The notes under the pieces are model-generated. The model was not told where the DNA came from, searched no databases, and saw only the letters and a list, made by a program, of their open reading frames with translations. DNA of 64,000 bases from CBDBND01 sp965262665 (lineage in GTDB: Bacteria > Pseudomonadota > Alphaproteobacteria > Rhodospirillales > Rhodospirillaceae), in contig CBDHFR010000002.1 of NCBI GenBank assembly GCA_965262665.1, positions 124,001 through 188,000 on the forward strand. The letters are read 5' to 3'. This document shows, one piece after another, positions 9,432-19,225 of this stretch (the stretch's first letter is position 1; every line of letters begins with the position of its first letter). The translations under genes were made by a program, and so were the position numbers.

Positions 9432-10347
9432 AACCAAAATTCGGATAGGCACACGAAGCAGCAAGCTGGCCCTTGTCCAAGTGGACTTGGCTATCGAAGC
9501 CTTGATGGAAGCGCATCCCCATCTGGCCGGCGCCATCGAGATCATTCGTATTGAGTCAACGGGAGACGCAAACCGCAGCCAAACGCTCGAAGCCTTGGGC
9601 GGGCGTGGCATTTTTACCGATGAAATCGATACGGCACTGGCCGATGGAGCCATCGATCTCGCCATTCACGCCGTAAAGGATTTACCCACGCGACTTCCGG
9701 ACGGAATTGCAATGGCCGCTATGCTTCCGCGGGAGGATCCACGAGAAGCTCTGGTCGCATCAACCTACACATCCATATCTGACCTTCCACCCGGAGCGGT
9801 GATCGGATCAGCCTCTCATCGGCGCATGTCTTTTTTTCGGCATCTCAAACCCGATGTGATATTTGGTTTGTTGCGGGGCAATGTTGAAGAACGTGTGGCA
9901 GCCTTATCCCGAAATGATTGCGATGCAACCATCCTTGCTGTTGCCGGTCTCAATCGCCTAGGGCTTCAGCGACACATCAAACAGACTTTTAATACGCAAG
10001 AATTTCCACCCGATCCTGGCCAAGGGGCTATCGGGCTGACGTGCCGCGCGGACGACTTCACCATGCGGAGATTGCTCAAAGCGGTAAATCATAAACCCAC
10101 TTTTGCGAGCGTAATGGCAGAACGGACCATGCTGAACACGCTCGGTCCAAACTGCCGGATTCCCGCCGGTGCGTTTGCCCATGTCTCGACGGAAGCTAAC
10201 CTTTCTTTGTTTGGGGCGCTTATCTCCGAAGACGGACGTAAGACGGTCAAGACCAGAACAACTAGCGCGCTGGGCTCAGAAAAAGAGATTGGTATTGCCG
10301 TCGCCGAACACCTCATGACGATGGCAAGGGAGGAGCTGGCGGCATGA
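9424..10347 (+). CDS. hemC: hydroxymethylbilane synthase
   Basis: Porphobilinogen deaminase joins four porphobilinogens into hydroxymethylbilane. The 307-residue protein starts KIRIGTRSSKLALVQVDLAI and carries DLAIHAVKDLPTRLPDGIAM, GSASHRRMSFFRHLKPD and LRGNVEERVAAL. The dipyrromethane cofactor cysteine is in LGPNCRIPAGAFA near residue 245. It overlaps the end of hemA by eight bases and hemD by four. Confidence 0.93.
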   Translation: MPRTKIRIGTRSSKLALVQVDLAIEALMEAHPHLAGAIEIIRIESTGDANRSQTLEALGGRGIFTDEIDTALADGAIDLAIHAVKDLPTRLPDGIAMAAMLPREDPREALVASTYTSISDLPPGAVIGSASHRRMSFFRHLKPDVIFGLLRGNVEERVAALSRNDCDATILAVAGLNRLGLQRHIKQTFNTQEFPPDPGQGAIGLTCRADDFTMRRLLKAVNHKPTFASVMAERTMLNTLGPNCRIPAGAFAHVSTEANLSLFGALISEDGRKTVKTRTTSALGSEKEIGIAVAEHLMTMAREELAA

Positions 10348-11027
10348 TCTTCATGACCCGCCCGCCCGACTTTGAAGAGTCTTTCAGGAACGCACTAGGT
10401 GACGGTGTTAAGGTCTTGAACTGTCCGCTTCTAGATGTGTTGCCCATTGGCAGCGAACAGATTGTCGCCACGGGCTATGACACATTGATTTTTACCAGCC
10501 GTATGGCGGTAAAACACAGTGAAGATCGAATTGTCGACCGTAACGTGATGTGTGTTGCGGTCGGACCAGGAACGGCCGACGATCTAAGACAATCTGGATT
10601 CTCAACAGTCCTTGATGCCGGCGGAACTGCGGATCACCTTGTTCGCTTTCTCCGACAAACAGAATACAACCGTGCTCTGTATATATCGGGGAAAAACGTG
10701 ACGGTGGATCTGTCGAAACAGTTTCCTGACCGCGTTGATCGTTTTGTAGTTTATGAGACTGTTCCAGTCCTATCATTGCCGAGATCCGTCTCCCACCACT
10801 TAAAGTTCGGGAAACCATGGATCGCTCCGTTCTTTTCAAAGAAGTCTTATCAATCCTTTGAACAGCTGGTGCGCCGGGCAAAACTGCAAAGTTCGTGTCG
10901 TCACGGTCATGTCATCGCAATATCACAATCCGTTGCGGACGTGTTTGCCATGCCTTGGAGTTCGCATACGGTCGTCGAATCACCTGACGCATCCAGCATG
11001 TATGCCGCTATGAGAGCGGCTGCCTAA
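10344..11027 (+). CDS. hemD: uroporphyrinogen-III synthase
   Basis: This 227-residue protein follows hemC with an ATGA overlap, the usual place for hemD. Sequence conservation in the family is low, but the pattern TLIFTSRMAVKH, CVAVGPGTADDLRQSGF and the C-terminal GHVIAISQSVADVFAMPWS fits. It cyclises hydroxymethylbilane with inversion of ring D, giving the branch point between heme and siroheme, both of which are served by this operon. Confidence 0.85.
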   Translation: MIFMTRPPDFEESFRNALGDGVKVLNCPLLDVLPIGSEQIVATGYDTLIFTSRMAVKHSEDRIVDRNVMCVAVGPGTADDLRQSGFSTVLDAGGTADHLVRFLRQTEYNRALYISGKNVTVDLSKQFPDRVDRFVVYETVPVLSLPRSVSHHLKFGKPWIAPFFSKKSYQSFEQLVRRAKLQSSCRHGHVIAISQSVADVFAMPWSSHTVVESPDASSMYAAMRAAA

Positions 11028-11031
11028 AGCC

Positions 11032-12039
11032 ATGAACCACTTTCCGGCTCAGTTCCCGGCAACCCGTCTTCGCCGGTTCAGGCAGGCGGGATGGTCGCGA
11101 TCGCTGGTCCGCGAAACGGTCCTCAATCCGACAGATCTCATTTTGCCGTTATTCGTGAAAGAGGGTGCAGAATCCTCTGAACCTATTCCTACGTTGCCCG
11201 GCGTTAACCGGCATACCATTGACCGCACTATTGCGGTGGTTCGTGACGCTCAAAACGTTGGTATTCCAGCGATCGCCTTGTTCCCCGTAACTGACCAGTC
11301 CCTCAAGACCTCGGATGGACGGGAGGCGATCAATCCAGACAATCTTGTCTGCCGGACCATTCGCACCATCAAAGAGTCCGTTCCTGAAATTGGTGTCATC
11401 GCGGATGTGGCCTTGGATCCCTACACGGACCACGGTCACGACGGTGTATTGGTAGACGGAGCGGTTGCCAACGATGCCAGCGTGGCTGTGCTGATCGATC
11501 AGGCCCTAGTACTGGCAGAAGCGGGGTGCGATGTTGTGGCACCGTCGGACATGATGGACGGGCGGATCGGCGCGATTAGGAATGCCTTAGAGTCCGCCTC
11601 CTTTACCGATGTTCTCATTCTTTCTTACGCTGCAAAGTATGCGTCGGCGTTGTATGGCCCGTTTAGAGACGCAGTCGGGTCTACCGGAGCGCTCTCCGGC
11701 GCGTCCAAATCCACGTATCAGATGGATCCTTACAACAGCAGGGAAGCCCTGCGCGAAGTCGCAATAGATATTCAAGAGGGCGCGGACGCTATCATGGTGA
11801 AACCCGGCCTGTCTTACCTGGATGTAATTAATCTTGTACGAAAAGAATTCTCCGTTCCAGTGTTTGCCTATCACGTCAGCGGTGAATACGCGATGGTCAA
11901 AGCTGGCGGTGAGGCCGGTTTGTTTGATGCCGATGATGTCATGAAGGAGCACCTTGTTGCCCTGAAACGGGCTGGTGCTGACGCCATTTTGTCGTACGCG
12001 GCGCTCAACGTCGCGCGATCACTGACGGGAGGATCATGA
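11032..12039 (+). CDS. hemB: delta-aminolevulinic acid dehydratase (porphobilinogen synthase)
   Basis: The 335-residue protein has the full ALAD pattern: RFRQAGWSRSLVRETVL, LILPLFVKEG, the active-site lysines in SYAAKYASALYGPF and AIMVKPGLSYLDVI, and VSGEYAMVKAGGE. The metal loop reads DVALDPYTDHGHDG, with Ala/Asp/Asp in place of the zinc cysteines, so it should be of the magnesium- rather than zinc-dependent type. It lies four bases after hemD and overlaps the next gene by four. Confidence 0.93.
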   Translation: MNHFPAQFPATRLRRFRQAGWSRSLVRETVLNPTDLILPLFVKEGAESSEPIPTLPGVNRHTIDRTIAVVRDAQNVGIPAIALFPVTDQSLKTSDGREAINPDNLVCRTIRTIKESVPEIGVIADVALDPYTDHGHDGVLVDGAVANDASVAVLIDQALVLAEAGCDVVAPSDMMDGRIGAIRNALESASFTDVLILSYAAKYASALYGPFRDAVGSTGALSGASKSTYQMDPYNSREALREVAIDIQEGADAIMVKPGLSYLDVINLVRKEFSVPVFAYHVSGEYAMVKAGGEAGLFDADDVMKEHLVALKRAGADAILSYAALNVARSLTGGS

Positions 12040-12644
12040 TGCTGCCGTTGATGCTAGATATCAAAAACACACCAATTGCAATTATTGGCAGCGGCTACGC
12101 AGCGGCAATGCGCCTGACGTTGGTCGATCAGTCCGGCGCTGGCAACATCAGCGTATACGCCGTTAATCCTACAGAAGAACTGCGCAAACTCGCAGGGTCT
12201 CGATTAATCGAACGCCTGCCGTCTGACAGCGATTTCAATCGAGCAGGTTTTAGAGTTGTTTACATCGGTGACATGCCCGCAGAATCGGCGAGCCCCTTAG
12301 TTGATAAAGCCCATCAAGCGGGGGCGTTGGTCAACGTTCATGACATTAAGGCTCTTTGTGATTTTCATGTTCCGGCCCGTCTCGTACGAGGTGATTTACA
12401 AATTACGGTTTCCACGAATGGCCGAGCCGCTGGGTTGTCCCGCATTCTTCGCGATCATCTTGCCAATCGTGTTTTCGGTCCCGATTGGGCGGCAAAGGTA
12501 TCTTCATTGGGACATGCCCGGGACCGGTGGCGGGCCAGTGGTGCATCCTTCGAGGATCTGGTTCGCCGGACAGAGTCTTTTGTCAATGACCGCGGCTGGC
12601 TATCCCGTAAATCCAAGAGTGTCTCAGCTGGCCGCGAAGGGTGA
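12036..12644 (+). CDS. precorrin-2 dehydrogenase / sirohydrochlorin ferrochelatase-like (CysG N-terminal type)
   Basis: The 202-residue protein has a Rossmann start, IAIIGSGYAAAMRLTLVDQS, then VYIGDMPAESASPLVDKAHQ, VNVHDIKALCDFHVPARLVR and LQITVSTNGRAAGLSRILRD. This is the layout of the CysG-A / Met8 family, which oxidises precorrin-2 to sirohydrochlorin. With cobA at the start of the operon it completes siroheme synthesis. It starts with an ATGA overlap to hemB and is the last gene of the operon. Confidence 0.85.
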   Translation: MMLPLMLDIKNTPIAIIGSGYAAAMRLTLVDQSGAGNISVYAVNPTEELRKLAGSRLIERLPSDSDFNRAGFRVVYIGDMPAESASPLVDKAHQAGALVNVHDIKALCDFHVPARLVRGDLQITVSTNGRAAGLSRILRDHLANRVFGPDWAAKVSSLGHARDRWRASGASFEDLVRRTESFVNDRGWLSRKSKSVSAGREG

Positions 12645-12730
12645 TCACCTGGGGGTGCTGATTAGGAGCGCCCCTCGCATCCGTTTACATCCCTGACTAA
12701 AATTCACCGTCCAGTGGGGGAGGTGTCGAA

Positions 12731-13600
12731 ATGTCAATGTCCGTCTTGGTGACCGGATCTCATGGAAGAACGGGAAAGCCTGTCGTTAAAGCCCTAGCCG
12801 ACCACCGCGGTGCCGACGTTATCGCTTTCGTCCGTGATTCCGCACAAGAAAGCGAAATGAAAGATCTCGGTGCATCCGCAGTTGCCGTCGGCGATATGCA
12901 GGATCAGGGTTCAATTGCCAATGCAGTAGAGGGGTGCGATGCGGTGGTCCACATCGGCCCGCCGATGCATCCGGACGAAAAGACGATGACCGGGTACGTC
13001 TTAGATGCTGCGAAGAAAGCGAACTTATCCCGCTTCATCTATTACTCCGTCATGCATCCCCTACGGCGCGAAGTAAGGCATCATCGTCTCAAACTTGATA
13101 CGGAGGAAATGATCATCGAGTCCGGGCTACCGTATACAATCATTCAGCCCATTCGCTACATGCAACACCTCGAACCGATTTGGAAGCGCGTGGTCAATGA
13201 AGGTGTTCATGCCATGCCGTTCAATACCCAGTTTAAATTTAGCGTTGTCGATTTAATGGATTTGGCTGAGGCGACCGCCATCATGACACTGGAGGACGGT
13301 TGGCTTTACGGCACATTTGAATTGGCGGGTCCGGAGGCACTGAGCCAATCTGACATGGCGGATATCATCTCTAAAGTCATCGGCAAACCAATCAAAGCCG
13401 ATCAGGTTCCCATCTCAGCGATGCAGGAAAAGGCCCGCGCTGGTGGCGCGTCCGACGATCGTGTCGAGCAAATGACCATCATGAACGAGCACTACGATGC
13501 GTTCGGTTTCTTAGGGAATTCGAAAATACTTGAGCGGATTCTCGGTCGGACGCCGACAACCTTTGAAACATACGTTCGCCGTCTCTCAACACCGAATTGA
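12731..13600 (+). CDS. NmrA-like NAD(P)-binding protein (atypical SDR)
   Basis: A 289-residue Rossmann protein with SVLVTGSHGRTGKPVVKALA at the start, then VIAFVRDSAQESEMKDLGAS, DAVVHIGPPMHP and FIYYSVMHPLRREVRHHRLK. The glycine motif (GSHGRTG) is intact, and the SDR tyrosine/lysine pair is not clear, as usual in NmrA/TMR proteins. A strong SD (GGGGGAGG) precedes the ATG. It lies 86 bases after the heme operon and may form its own unit. The substrate cannot be inferred. Confidence 0.8.
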   Translation: MSMSVLVTGSHGRTGKPVVKALADHRGADVIAFVRDSAQESEMKDLGASAVAVGDMQDQGSIANAVEGCDAVVHIGPPMHPDEKTMTGYVLDAAKKANLSRFIYYSVMHPLRREVRHHRLKLDTEEMIIESGLPYTIIQPIRYMQHLEPIWKRVVNEGVHAMPFNTQFKFSVVDLMDLAEATAIMTLEDGWLYGTFELAGPEALSQSDMADIISKVIGKPIKADQVPISAMQEKARAGGASDDRVEQMTIMNEHYDAFGFLGNSKILERILGRTPTTFETYVRRLSTPN

Positions 13601-13965
13601 ATTGATGACCGCCAAATGACACGCAGGATCAACCGGCTGTCGGCAAAATTAATCAACGACTGGAAACGTTTAGTTAATTGGTTTTCGTACGAAACCAATG
13701 GCAATGACAAAAAAAGGTCGATTTGCGTGTCTTGTCTCACGAGGGATTGTGCCATCATAGCAAGAACGGGGTTTGAGGGCGCACCTAAGAACGCAATACT
13801 GTTTGTTAAGACTGAAACTTTGTCGATTTAGGGGTTTTTCATGGGGTCGAATTCGTCTTCGACGGGCTGCTTGTGGTTGCCGTACAAATAGGAACGCTCG
13901 AAGAGCTGTTCGACAAACTTGGTGAGTAGCGCAAGGTCTCCCGCAAAGGTGAGACGCTTATCGTT
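13601..13965. other. no confident gene; possible minus-strand tail at 13828–14082
   Basis: No recognised gene or RNA. On the minus strand a frame ending at 13828 reads RLTFAGDLALLTKFVEQLFE followed by RSYLYGNHKQPVEDEFDPMK. This looks protein-like but it overlaps the start of the EAL-type gene. No family could be assigned. Confidence 0.3.
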
Positions 13966-15096
13966 ATGCGTGCAACCGGATGCGCCAACGGCCCCGCACA
14001 ACTCAAGACATTGGCTGAAAATCTTGATTTGGTGTTTGCAAAAATGATTGAGCAGGCACAAGGCCGCTGTTATCGGATGCACGGCCTCGACTATGCTTTC
14101 TTGTTAGGTGACAAGAATGAGGAAGCTAGAGAATTTCTGCCAAACCTCCGTGTAGCCCTGTTCAAGGTCTTGTCGAGCGTCGGCGCCGGTCAGTCAACTG
14201 AGGAAGGGCAAGGTCTTACCTTTGAACATTTTAATTTGGACAGCGATTTCGGTGCTACTGCTAAGTTTGTTGTCAGTTATATCAAGAATTCCCGAAAAAT
14301 AAATCCTTCCAAAGCCCCAGGTGACGGATTGCGCCTATTAACCGAGGGCGATTTGAAAGCAGTCATTGCTGCATACCGTAAGGTCGGTGCCGAGAAATTC
14401 TTGCGAAAATTTGCGCGCAGTCAACCGATATGTATTTCATCGGATCGTGGATATTTGAAGCCACAATTGACCGAGCATTACATCAGTATCGATCATCTCA
14501 GGAAACCGTTTTTTGAAGGTGTTGATTTACACGCTAACGAAGAACGTTTTGTAGAGCTCACAAAAATACTCGATAGTATAATGCTGAACGCCTTTCCTAC
14601 CCTTAGCAACGCTGTGCGGGGAAAACGCTTTTCTATTAATGTCAATGTACAGAGCGTGTTCAGTAAGGCGTTTGATAATTTCTTGGAAAAAACACCGATC
14701 GAGTTGATGAGGAAACTTGTCATCGAATTCCGTCAGGATGACGCAGTCGTCAACTATGATGGCTACGCGATTGCGCGTGAGCGCTTGCGCACCAAAGGAA
14801 CACACGTCGCTATCGACCAAATCGCACCGTCGGCTATCGGTCTGGTGAATATCAGTTTTCTCGATGCCCAAATCGCTAAATTGAATTGGGATGCAGGTGC
14901 AGCGGACGACCTATATAGCCGGCATGATATCGTCGAAAAATTGTTGCGTAACGGTATTCAACCTGTCCTCAGTCGTGTCGACAATGAACGCGGACGGGAT
15001 GTTGGCAAAGACCTGGGTATAGAGATGTACCAAGGGTTTCTGATTGACAATATTCTTAAAGCTGATGCTGGCAAGTCTGCCGAAGCGGTTGCGTAA
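13966..15096 (+). CDS. degenerate EAL-domain protein
   Basis: The 376-residue protein resembles EAL proteins of Rhodospirillales: an N-terminal alpha/beta region of about 190 residues, then a C-terminal EAL-like barrel visible as RFSINVNVQSVFSKAF, LVIEFRQDDAVVNYDGYAIA, IAPSAIGLVNISFLDAQIAK and MYQGFLID. The EAL signature itself and the DDFGTGYSS and EGVE catalytic segments are absent, so cyclic-di-GMP hydrolysis is unlikely; a binding or scaffold role is possible. The true start is uncertain: an in-frame TAG lies 13 codons upstream and the ATG at 13966 has only a weak SD. Confidence 0.65.
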   Translation: MRATGCANGPAQLKTLAENLDLVFAKMIEQAQGRCYRMHGLDYAFLLGDKNEEAREFLPNLRVALFKVLSSVGAGQSTEEGQGLTFEHFNLDSDFGATAKFVVSYIKNSRKINPSKAPGDGLRLLTEGDLKAVIAAYRKVGAEKFLRKFARSQPICISSDRGYLKPQLTEHYISIDHLRKPFFEGVDLHANEERFVELTKILDSIMLNAFPTLSNAVRGKRFSINVNVQSVFSKAFDNFLEKTPIELMRKLVIEFRQDDAVVNYDGYAIARERLRTKGTHVAIDQIAPSAIGLVNISFLDAQIAKLNWDAGAADDLYSRHDIVEKLLRNGIQPVLSRVDNERGRDVGKDLGIEMYQGFLIDNILKADAGKSAEAVA

Positions 15097-15107
15097 ATGA
15101 GTCCTCG

Positions 15108-15602
15108 TTACGTCTCTCCGGACAGATTGCAGTCTTTCCAGTATTTGATCTTGCCATCTCTGACCAGAAAAACGCCAACAATATGAAAATGGTTGTCCGG
15201 CGCTTCCGACCCTTCTTTGCGCAAGAAGTGATCAATTCTTTCGTTTAGAACGATGTCACCCATGACGGTTGAGCGTAGAATTTCCCAATCGATTTCGCGC
15301 ATACCTGCCATAAACGGCTGCAACTGAGCAGTAAATGTTTCTTTGCCGTTGATCGGTGGCGCTCCTTCAAACATGTGGTATTCAATCTTATCATCCAGAA
15401 ATGTCGTGAGCTGAGATGCGTCGCGGCTTGACCACGCCGCGCAAAAGTCGTTCACGATCTTTTCTTTTTCTGCTTCCACGGCAGTATTAACTTCAGGTGT
15501 TTGCGCGTTCGCTTGAGTCGAAATCGATAGGGCCAACGCCGCACCGAATCCGGATAGCAGGTCGCGCCTTTCTAACTGATATGGCTTCTGTAAAAGCGGC
15601 AT
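15108..15602 (-). CDS. limonene-1,2-epoxide hydrolase-like protein (NTF2 fold), exported
   Basis: This 164-residue protein starts with a Tat-like signal, ERRDLLSGFGAALALSIS, ending near ANA. The mature part is a SnoaL/limonene epoxide hydrolase domain: FCAAWSSRDASQLTTFLDDK, LNERIDHFLRKEG and GKIKYWKDCNLSG. The Arg-x-Asp of the epoxide hydrolase triad is in NERIDHF and the second Asp is in YWKDCN, so catalysis is plausible. The start at 15602 leaves the twin arginine at residues 12–13. Confidence 0.7.
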   Translation of the reverse strand: MPLLQKPYQLERRDLLSGFGAALALSISTQANAQTPEVNTAVEAEKEKIVNDFCAAWSSRDASQLTTFLDDKIEYHMFEGAPPINGKETFTAQLQPFMAGMREIDWEILRSTVMGDIVLNERIDHFLRKEGSEAPDNHFHIVGVFLVRDGKIKYWKDCNLSGET

Positions 15603-15745
15603 GGATTCACTCCTTGGGAAAAAACAACTGTCGTCATCTTATCAGTGTTGTCTGGCGGCCAAACCATTGAAAAACTCTGCTATTTCCTGGCCGATAGGCC
15701 ACGGATAATCGCTTTTGAAAAGGCCGTGTCTGCTTTTCTGTTCTT

Positions 15746-16486
15746 ATGCTTGGTGATACCTTGGTCAGCAATGGACTATTCCCTTTAAACGAGAGAGCTG
15801 TGCCCGCCGATTACATTAACGATTTCAGCTTTCAGTTCTCAATCAATCCAAAGACCACCGCGCTCGTCGTGGTCGACCTCCAATATGCGACGGGAAGCCG
15901 TGATCACGGACTGGGCAAGCTGTTACGGGAGCAGGGACGGCTAGAAGAAGCTGACTACCGTTTCTCACGCATCGATGATTTCGTCCTTCCCAACACGCAG
16001 CGTCTCCTAAAAACCTTTCGTGAAGCCGGTGCGCGTGTTGTTTACCTGACCTATGGCGCCGAGATACAAGACTGTTCCGATGTTCCCCGGCATATTCGTA
16101 ATCTGGTTAAAGCAACCAACAATATTGAGGGACAACTCGAGCACGAGATCGTCGACGCGGTCAAGCTGGCCGACGGCGAGATCGTATTGAACAAAGTGAC
16201 AATGGGCGGATTTGGCTCAACGCGTATCGAGAGCCGTTTGAAAGCCATGGGCATTTCCGAAATTGTCACCGTCGGCGTTTCCACCAACAACTGTGTTGGC
16301 ATGACAGCGATGGAAGCATCGGACCGGGGGTTCGGCGTGGTGTTGGTATCTGACGCTACGGGGACGTGCGATGATGAGGCCGAAGCCGCATTCGAGGCCA
16401 TGTTCTTGCGCCTTTGGGGGCGTGTGATTACCACTCAAGACGTTGTAGATGAAATTACCGGCGCACTGTCTCAGGCGGCCGAATAG
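15746..16486 (+). CDS. isochorismatase-superfamily cysteine hydrolase
   Basis: A 246-residue protein with the full Asp–Lys–Cys triad: TALVVVDLQYATGSRDHGLG, IVLNKVTMGGFGSTRIESRL and TVGVSTNNCVGMTAMEASDR. The family hydrolyses amides or vinyl ethers (nicotinamide, ureidoacrylate, isochorismate). The cis-peptide region GVSTNNCV fits the amidohydrolase branch, but the substrate is unknown. A GTG at about 15800 is an alternative start. A strong terminator follows at 16503. Confidence 0.8.
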   Translation: MLGDTLVSNGLFPLNERAVPADYINDFSFQFSINPKTTALVVVDLQYATGSRDHGLGKLLREQGRLEEADYRFSRIDDFVLPNTQRLLKTFREAGARVVYLTYGAEIQDCSDVPRHIRNLVKATNNIEGQLEHEIVDAVKLADGEIVLNKVTMGGFGSTRIESRLKAMGISEIVTVGVSTNNCVGMTAMEASDRGFGVVLVSDATGTCDDEAEAAFEAMFLRLWGRVITTQDVVDEITGALSQAAE

Positions 16487-16502
16487 GAGCCTGATGCAAC
16501 GG

Positions 16503-16537
16503 CAAAAAAAGGGCGCCACTTTGGCGCCCCTTTTTGT
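16503..16537. terminator. bidirectional rho-independent terminator
   Basis: A GGGCGCC / GGCGCCC stem with an ACTTT-type loop lies at 16511–16530, flanked by an A-run on the left and a T-run on the right. It sits between two convergent genes (isochorismatase and TonB receptor) and can serve both. Confidence 0.85.
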
Positions 16538-16550
16538 CATCAATGTGTGA

Positions 16551-19017
16551 CTAGAAGCGATAGTTGAAGCGAACACCGCCTTGAGGTTTGTCGGGTTCAA
16601 ACGTAATGATTGCTAGATTGCCCAGGGCTGAGAAGTTGCCCGAACTCTGCCCGCTCCGAACCGTATCATCATCAAGAATGTTTTCGCCGTAGATGAAGAC
16701 TGACCATTGATCCGTTTCAAATCCGATCCGGCCGTCAAGATTGAAGTACGACCCATAGAAGTGAAACGCGTTTGAATCGGAGTTACGCTTCGTTTGGTAT
16801 TGACCGGCCACATCGATCACCAGGTTCCAATCACTGAACACGGGAGTCCTGTAAGAGGCTGCCAGTGTCAGCGCATGCTTGGGTGTCCGTTCAAGAGGCT
16901 CGCCCGAGAAACCGGTCGAACATGTTCCAAGTCCATTGGGTAATGCAACGGGCGTACAATTGCCGGCCAAAGCAATACCCAACGCACTGGTCGTGGTGAC
17001 GGTGAAGTCCGTGTACTTGCTGTCGAGGTATGTGTACCCCGCTGAGAGATTGATTTCATCCGTGGGACTGGCTGCTACTTCCAACTCGAGACCGTAGACC
17101 CGCGCTTTACCAGCATTTCGAACGACGAGGTCGTTGCCCTGGGCGTTGTCGGGGTTTGGTTCAAGCAGAGTCACTTGCTTGCCGGAATAGTCCATGTAGA
17201 ACGCCGCACTGTTCAACACCAGACGGCCATCGGCAAACGTGTTCTTGGATCCAAGTTCATAGTTCCACAGTTTTTCCGGGAAAAACCGTCCATTGCCAGG
17301 TGCTGTTCAAGCGATTGTCGAAACGCCACCCGGTTTCACACCCTTGGAGACCGAGGCGTAAAGGAGGTTGTTGTCCGTTGCTTGATATTCCAAGGCGAAA
17401 CGTGGTGTAAAAAAGTTGTCGCTGGAGGCAAGAATAGCCGTGGTCCCGACATTGACCTGGACTGGAACATTAACAGGCGGGAATGGGGCAACAAAACCGA
17501 CAGCGCCGCGGCCACCGGCCACATATCCCACATCCAGACTTTCATCCGAGTAGCGTGCTTCGATTGAGGCTGTGAGCTGATCGGTGAGGTCGTATTCCAA
17601 AATTCCGTAGACCGACCAGTGATCCGTATTTCTAAATTCCGGCGATGGTGGAGGAATTGTGATTTGCCTGATATTGAGGGCTGCGGACGGTAATAGCCCG
17701 GGGATACCAAACATGAGTGAGATCAGATTGTTGTTAAGCTGATCAATGCGTTCCTGCCAGTACTGGCCACCGATGGACCAATGCAAACCCTCAGATTCGA
17801 GGTCACCAATACGAACTTCCTGTTGGAACTGTTTCGTCGTTGTATCCAAGTCAAACTGGAACAAGAAAGGCAGCGGCTCCGCGAATCCACCCGGTGGTGG
17901 GAGCACATTGAATGCCGGTGCCGCTCCAAAGAAATCCACATCCTGGTTTTGGTACGCTTCGGCCCGCGTATATCCCGTCCATGACGTCAACGCGATATTG
18001 TCGTCGAATTCATACTCCAGAACGTTACTGATAATTAGGGAATCTAGCGTGGATCCCGGAAAACGCTCTCCAGTTGCCGGATTTTGACTCAAGAAAACCG
18101 GTCCTGAAGACTTGATCACACCAAATCGCGGTACAAAAGCTTGCGCCGGAAGCGGCTGGGGACCAAACGCACCCGGAATCAGCAGCCCGACGGCGCTGGC
18201 CGGAAGGTCGATGGCCACGCTGGTGTTGGTTGAAAGAGAATTCAAAGTCTGGGCACGCGGGGCATACTTAATCCTCCGAATAGGAAATCCGCGTGTTGTT
18301 GGTCACATTGTCGTTGGGGGTGAATCGAGCCGAAAACGATACGCCGGCACTTTCAAAACCGCCGAGTTTTTGTCCATCCAACGAGTTTTGATAGTAACCG
18401 TCATGCTCGGCATAGGCTGCATTGACGCCGATACTCAAAGTGTCGGACACCGGTCCGCTGACCGAACCACGTATTTCAAACTGTCCATAGTCTCCGACGT
18501 CAGTTGTGAAGTTTCCTTCAACTTCGTCGCCCGGTTTTTTGGAGACATAGTTGATGGCTCCGCCAAAGGCGACGCGGCCATAGAGCGCGCTCTGCGGACC
18601 CTTAACCACTTCGATCCGCTCCGCATCAAGCAGACGTAGATTGGCCAGCATACCGCCACCGGCGGTCAACATGGACTCGGACGAAACGTCAATTCCGTCA
18701 ATAAGAATCCCGACCGGAGGACGTCCACGTGTGGCTGGAAGACCACGGATTTGCGGCCGGGTATCTTGTGGAACAAAATCACCGTCGAAAACGAGACCCG
18801 GCGTGTATTTAGCCAAATCGTCAATGGTCTGGATGCGATTGCGCTCCAAAGCTGCAGCGTCAAAAGCCGTAATGGAAAGGGGAATTTCCTGAAGTGATTC
18901 TTCGCGTTTCCGCGCAGTAACGAGAATTTCCTCGATCTGAGCAGCCGCGTCTTCTACCACAAAACACAGTGCGACGGACGCTAACAGGGCCGTACGTAAA
19001 AGATTGGTGTTAGCCAT
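16551..19017 (-). pseudogene. TonB-dependent receptor, broken by a frameshift and a nonsense codon
   Basis: Together the minus-strand pieces give a receptor of about 815 residues. The first (19017 to 18268) holds the signal peptide, a TonB box-like EEILVTARKREESLQEIPLS and the plug domain (ERIEVVKGPQSALYGRVAFG). At about 18265 a single-base change shifts the frame; the barrel resumes as KYAPRAQTLNSLSTN. An in-frame TGA at 17307–17309 then separates GVKPGGVSTIA from TAPGNGRFFPEKLWNYELGS, with the same frame on both sides. The last piece ends GGVRFNYRF, a proper barrel terminus. Apart from these two lesions the sequence is well conserved, suggesting recent inactivation or sequence error. Confidence 0.85.
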
Positions 19018-19225
19018 TGCGTGATTCCCCCCCTAAGAGCCTGACTAATCCAGGGCTATATATGAGTTTTCGCTCGCATTGCTCTGAAAATATCGGGCCC
19101 TCTCCAACATGCTCATACTGTGAGCATGAATTTCAGCATTCTCTATTCTTTCCAACGAATTGTGACTTGTCTGCAACGCTTTCGGAACAGATATTGGTCT
19201 TTGAATGATCGTGTGGAGATAGTTG

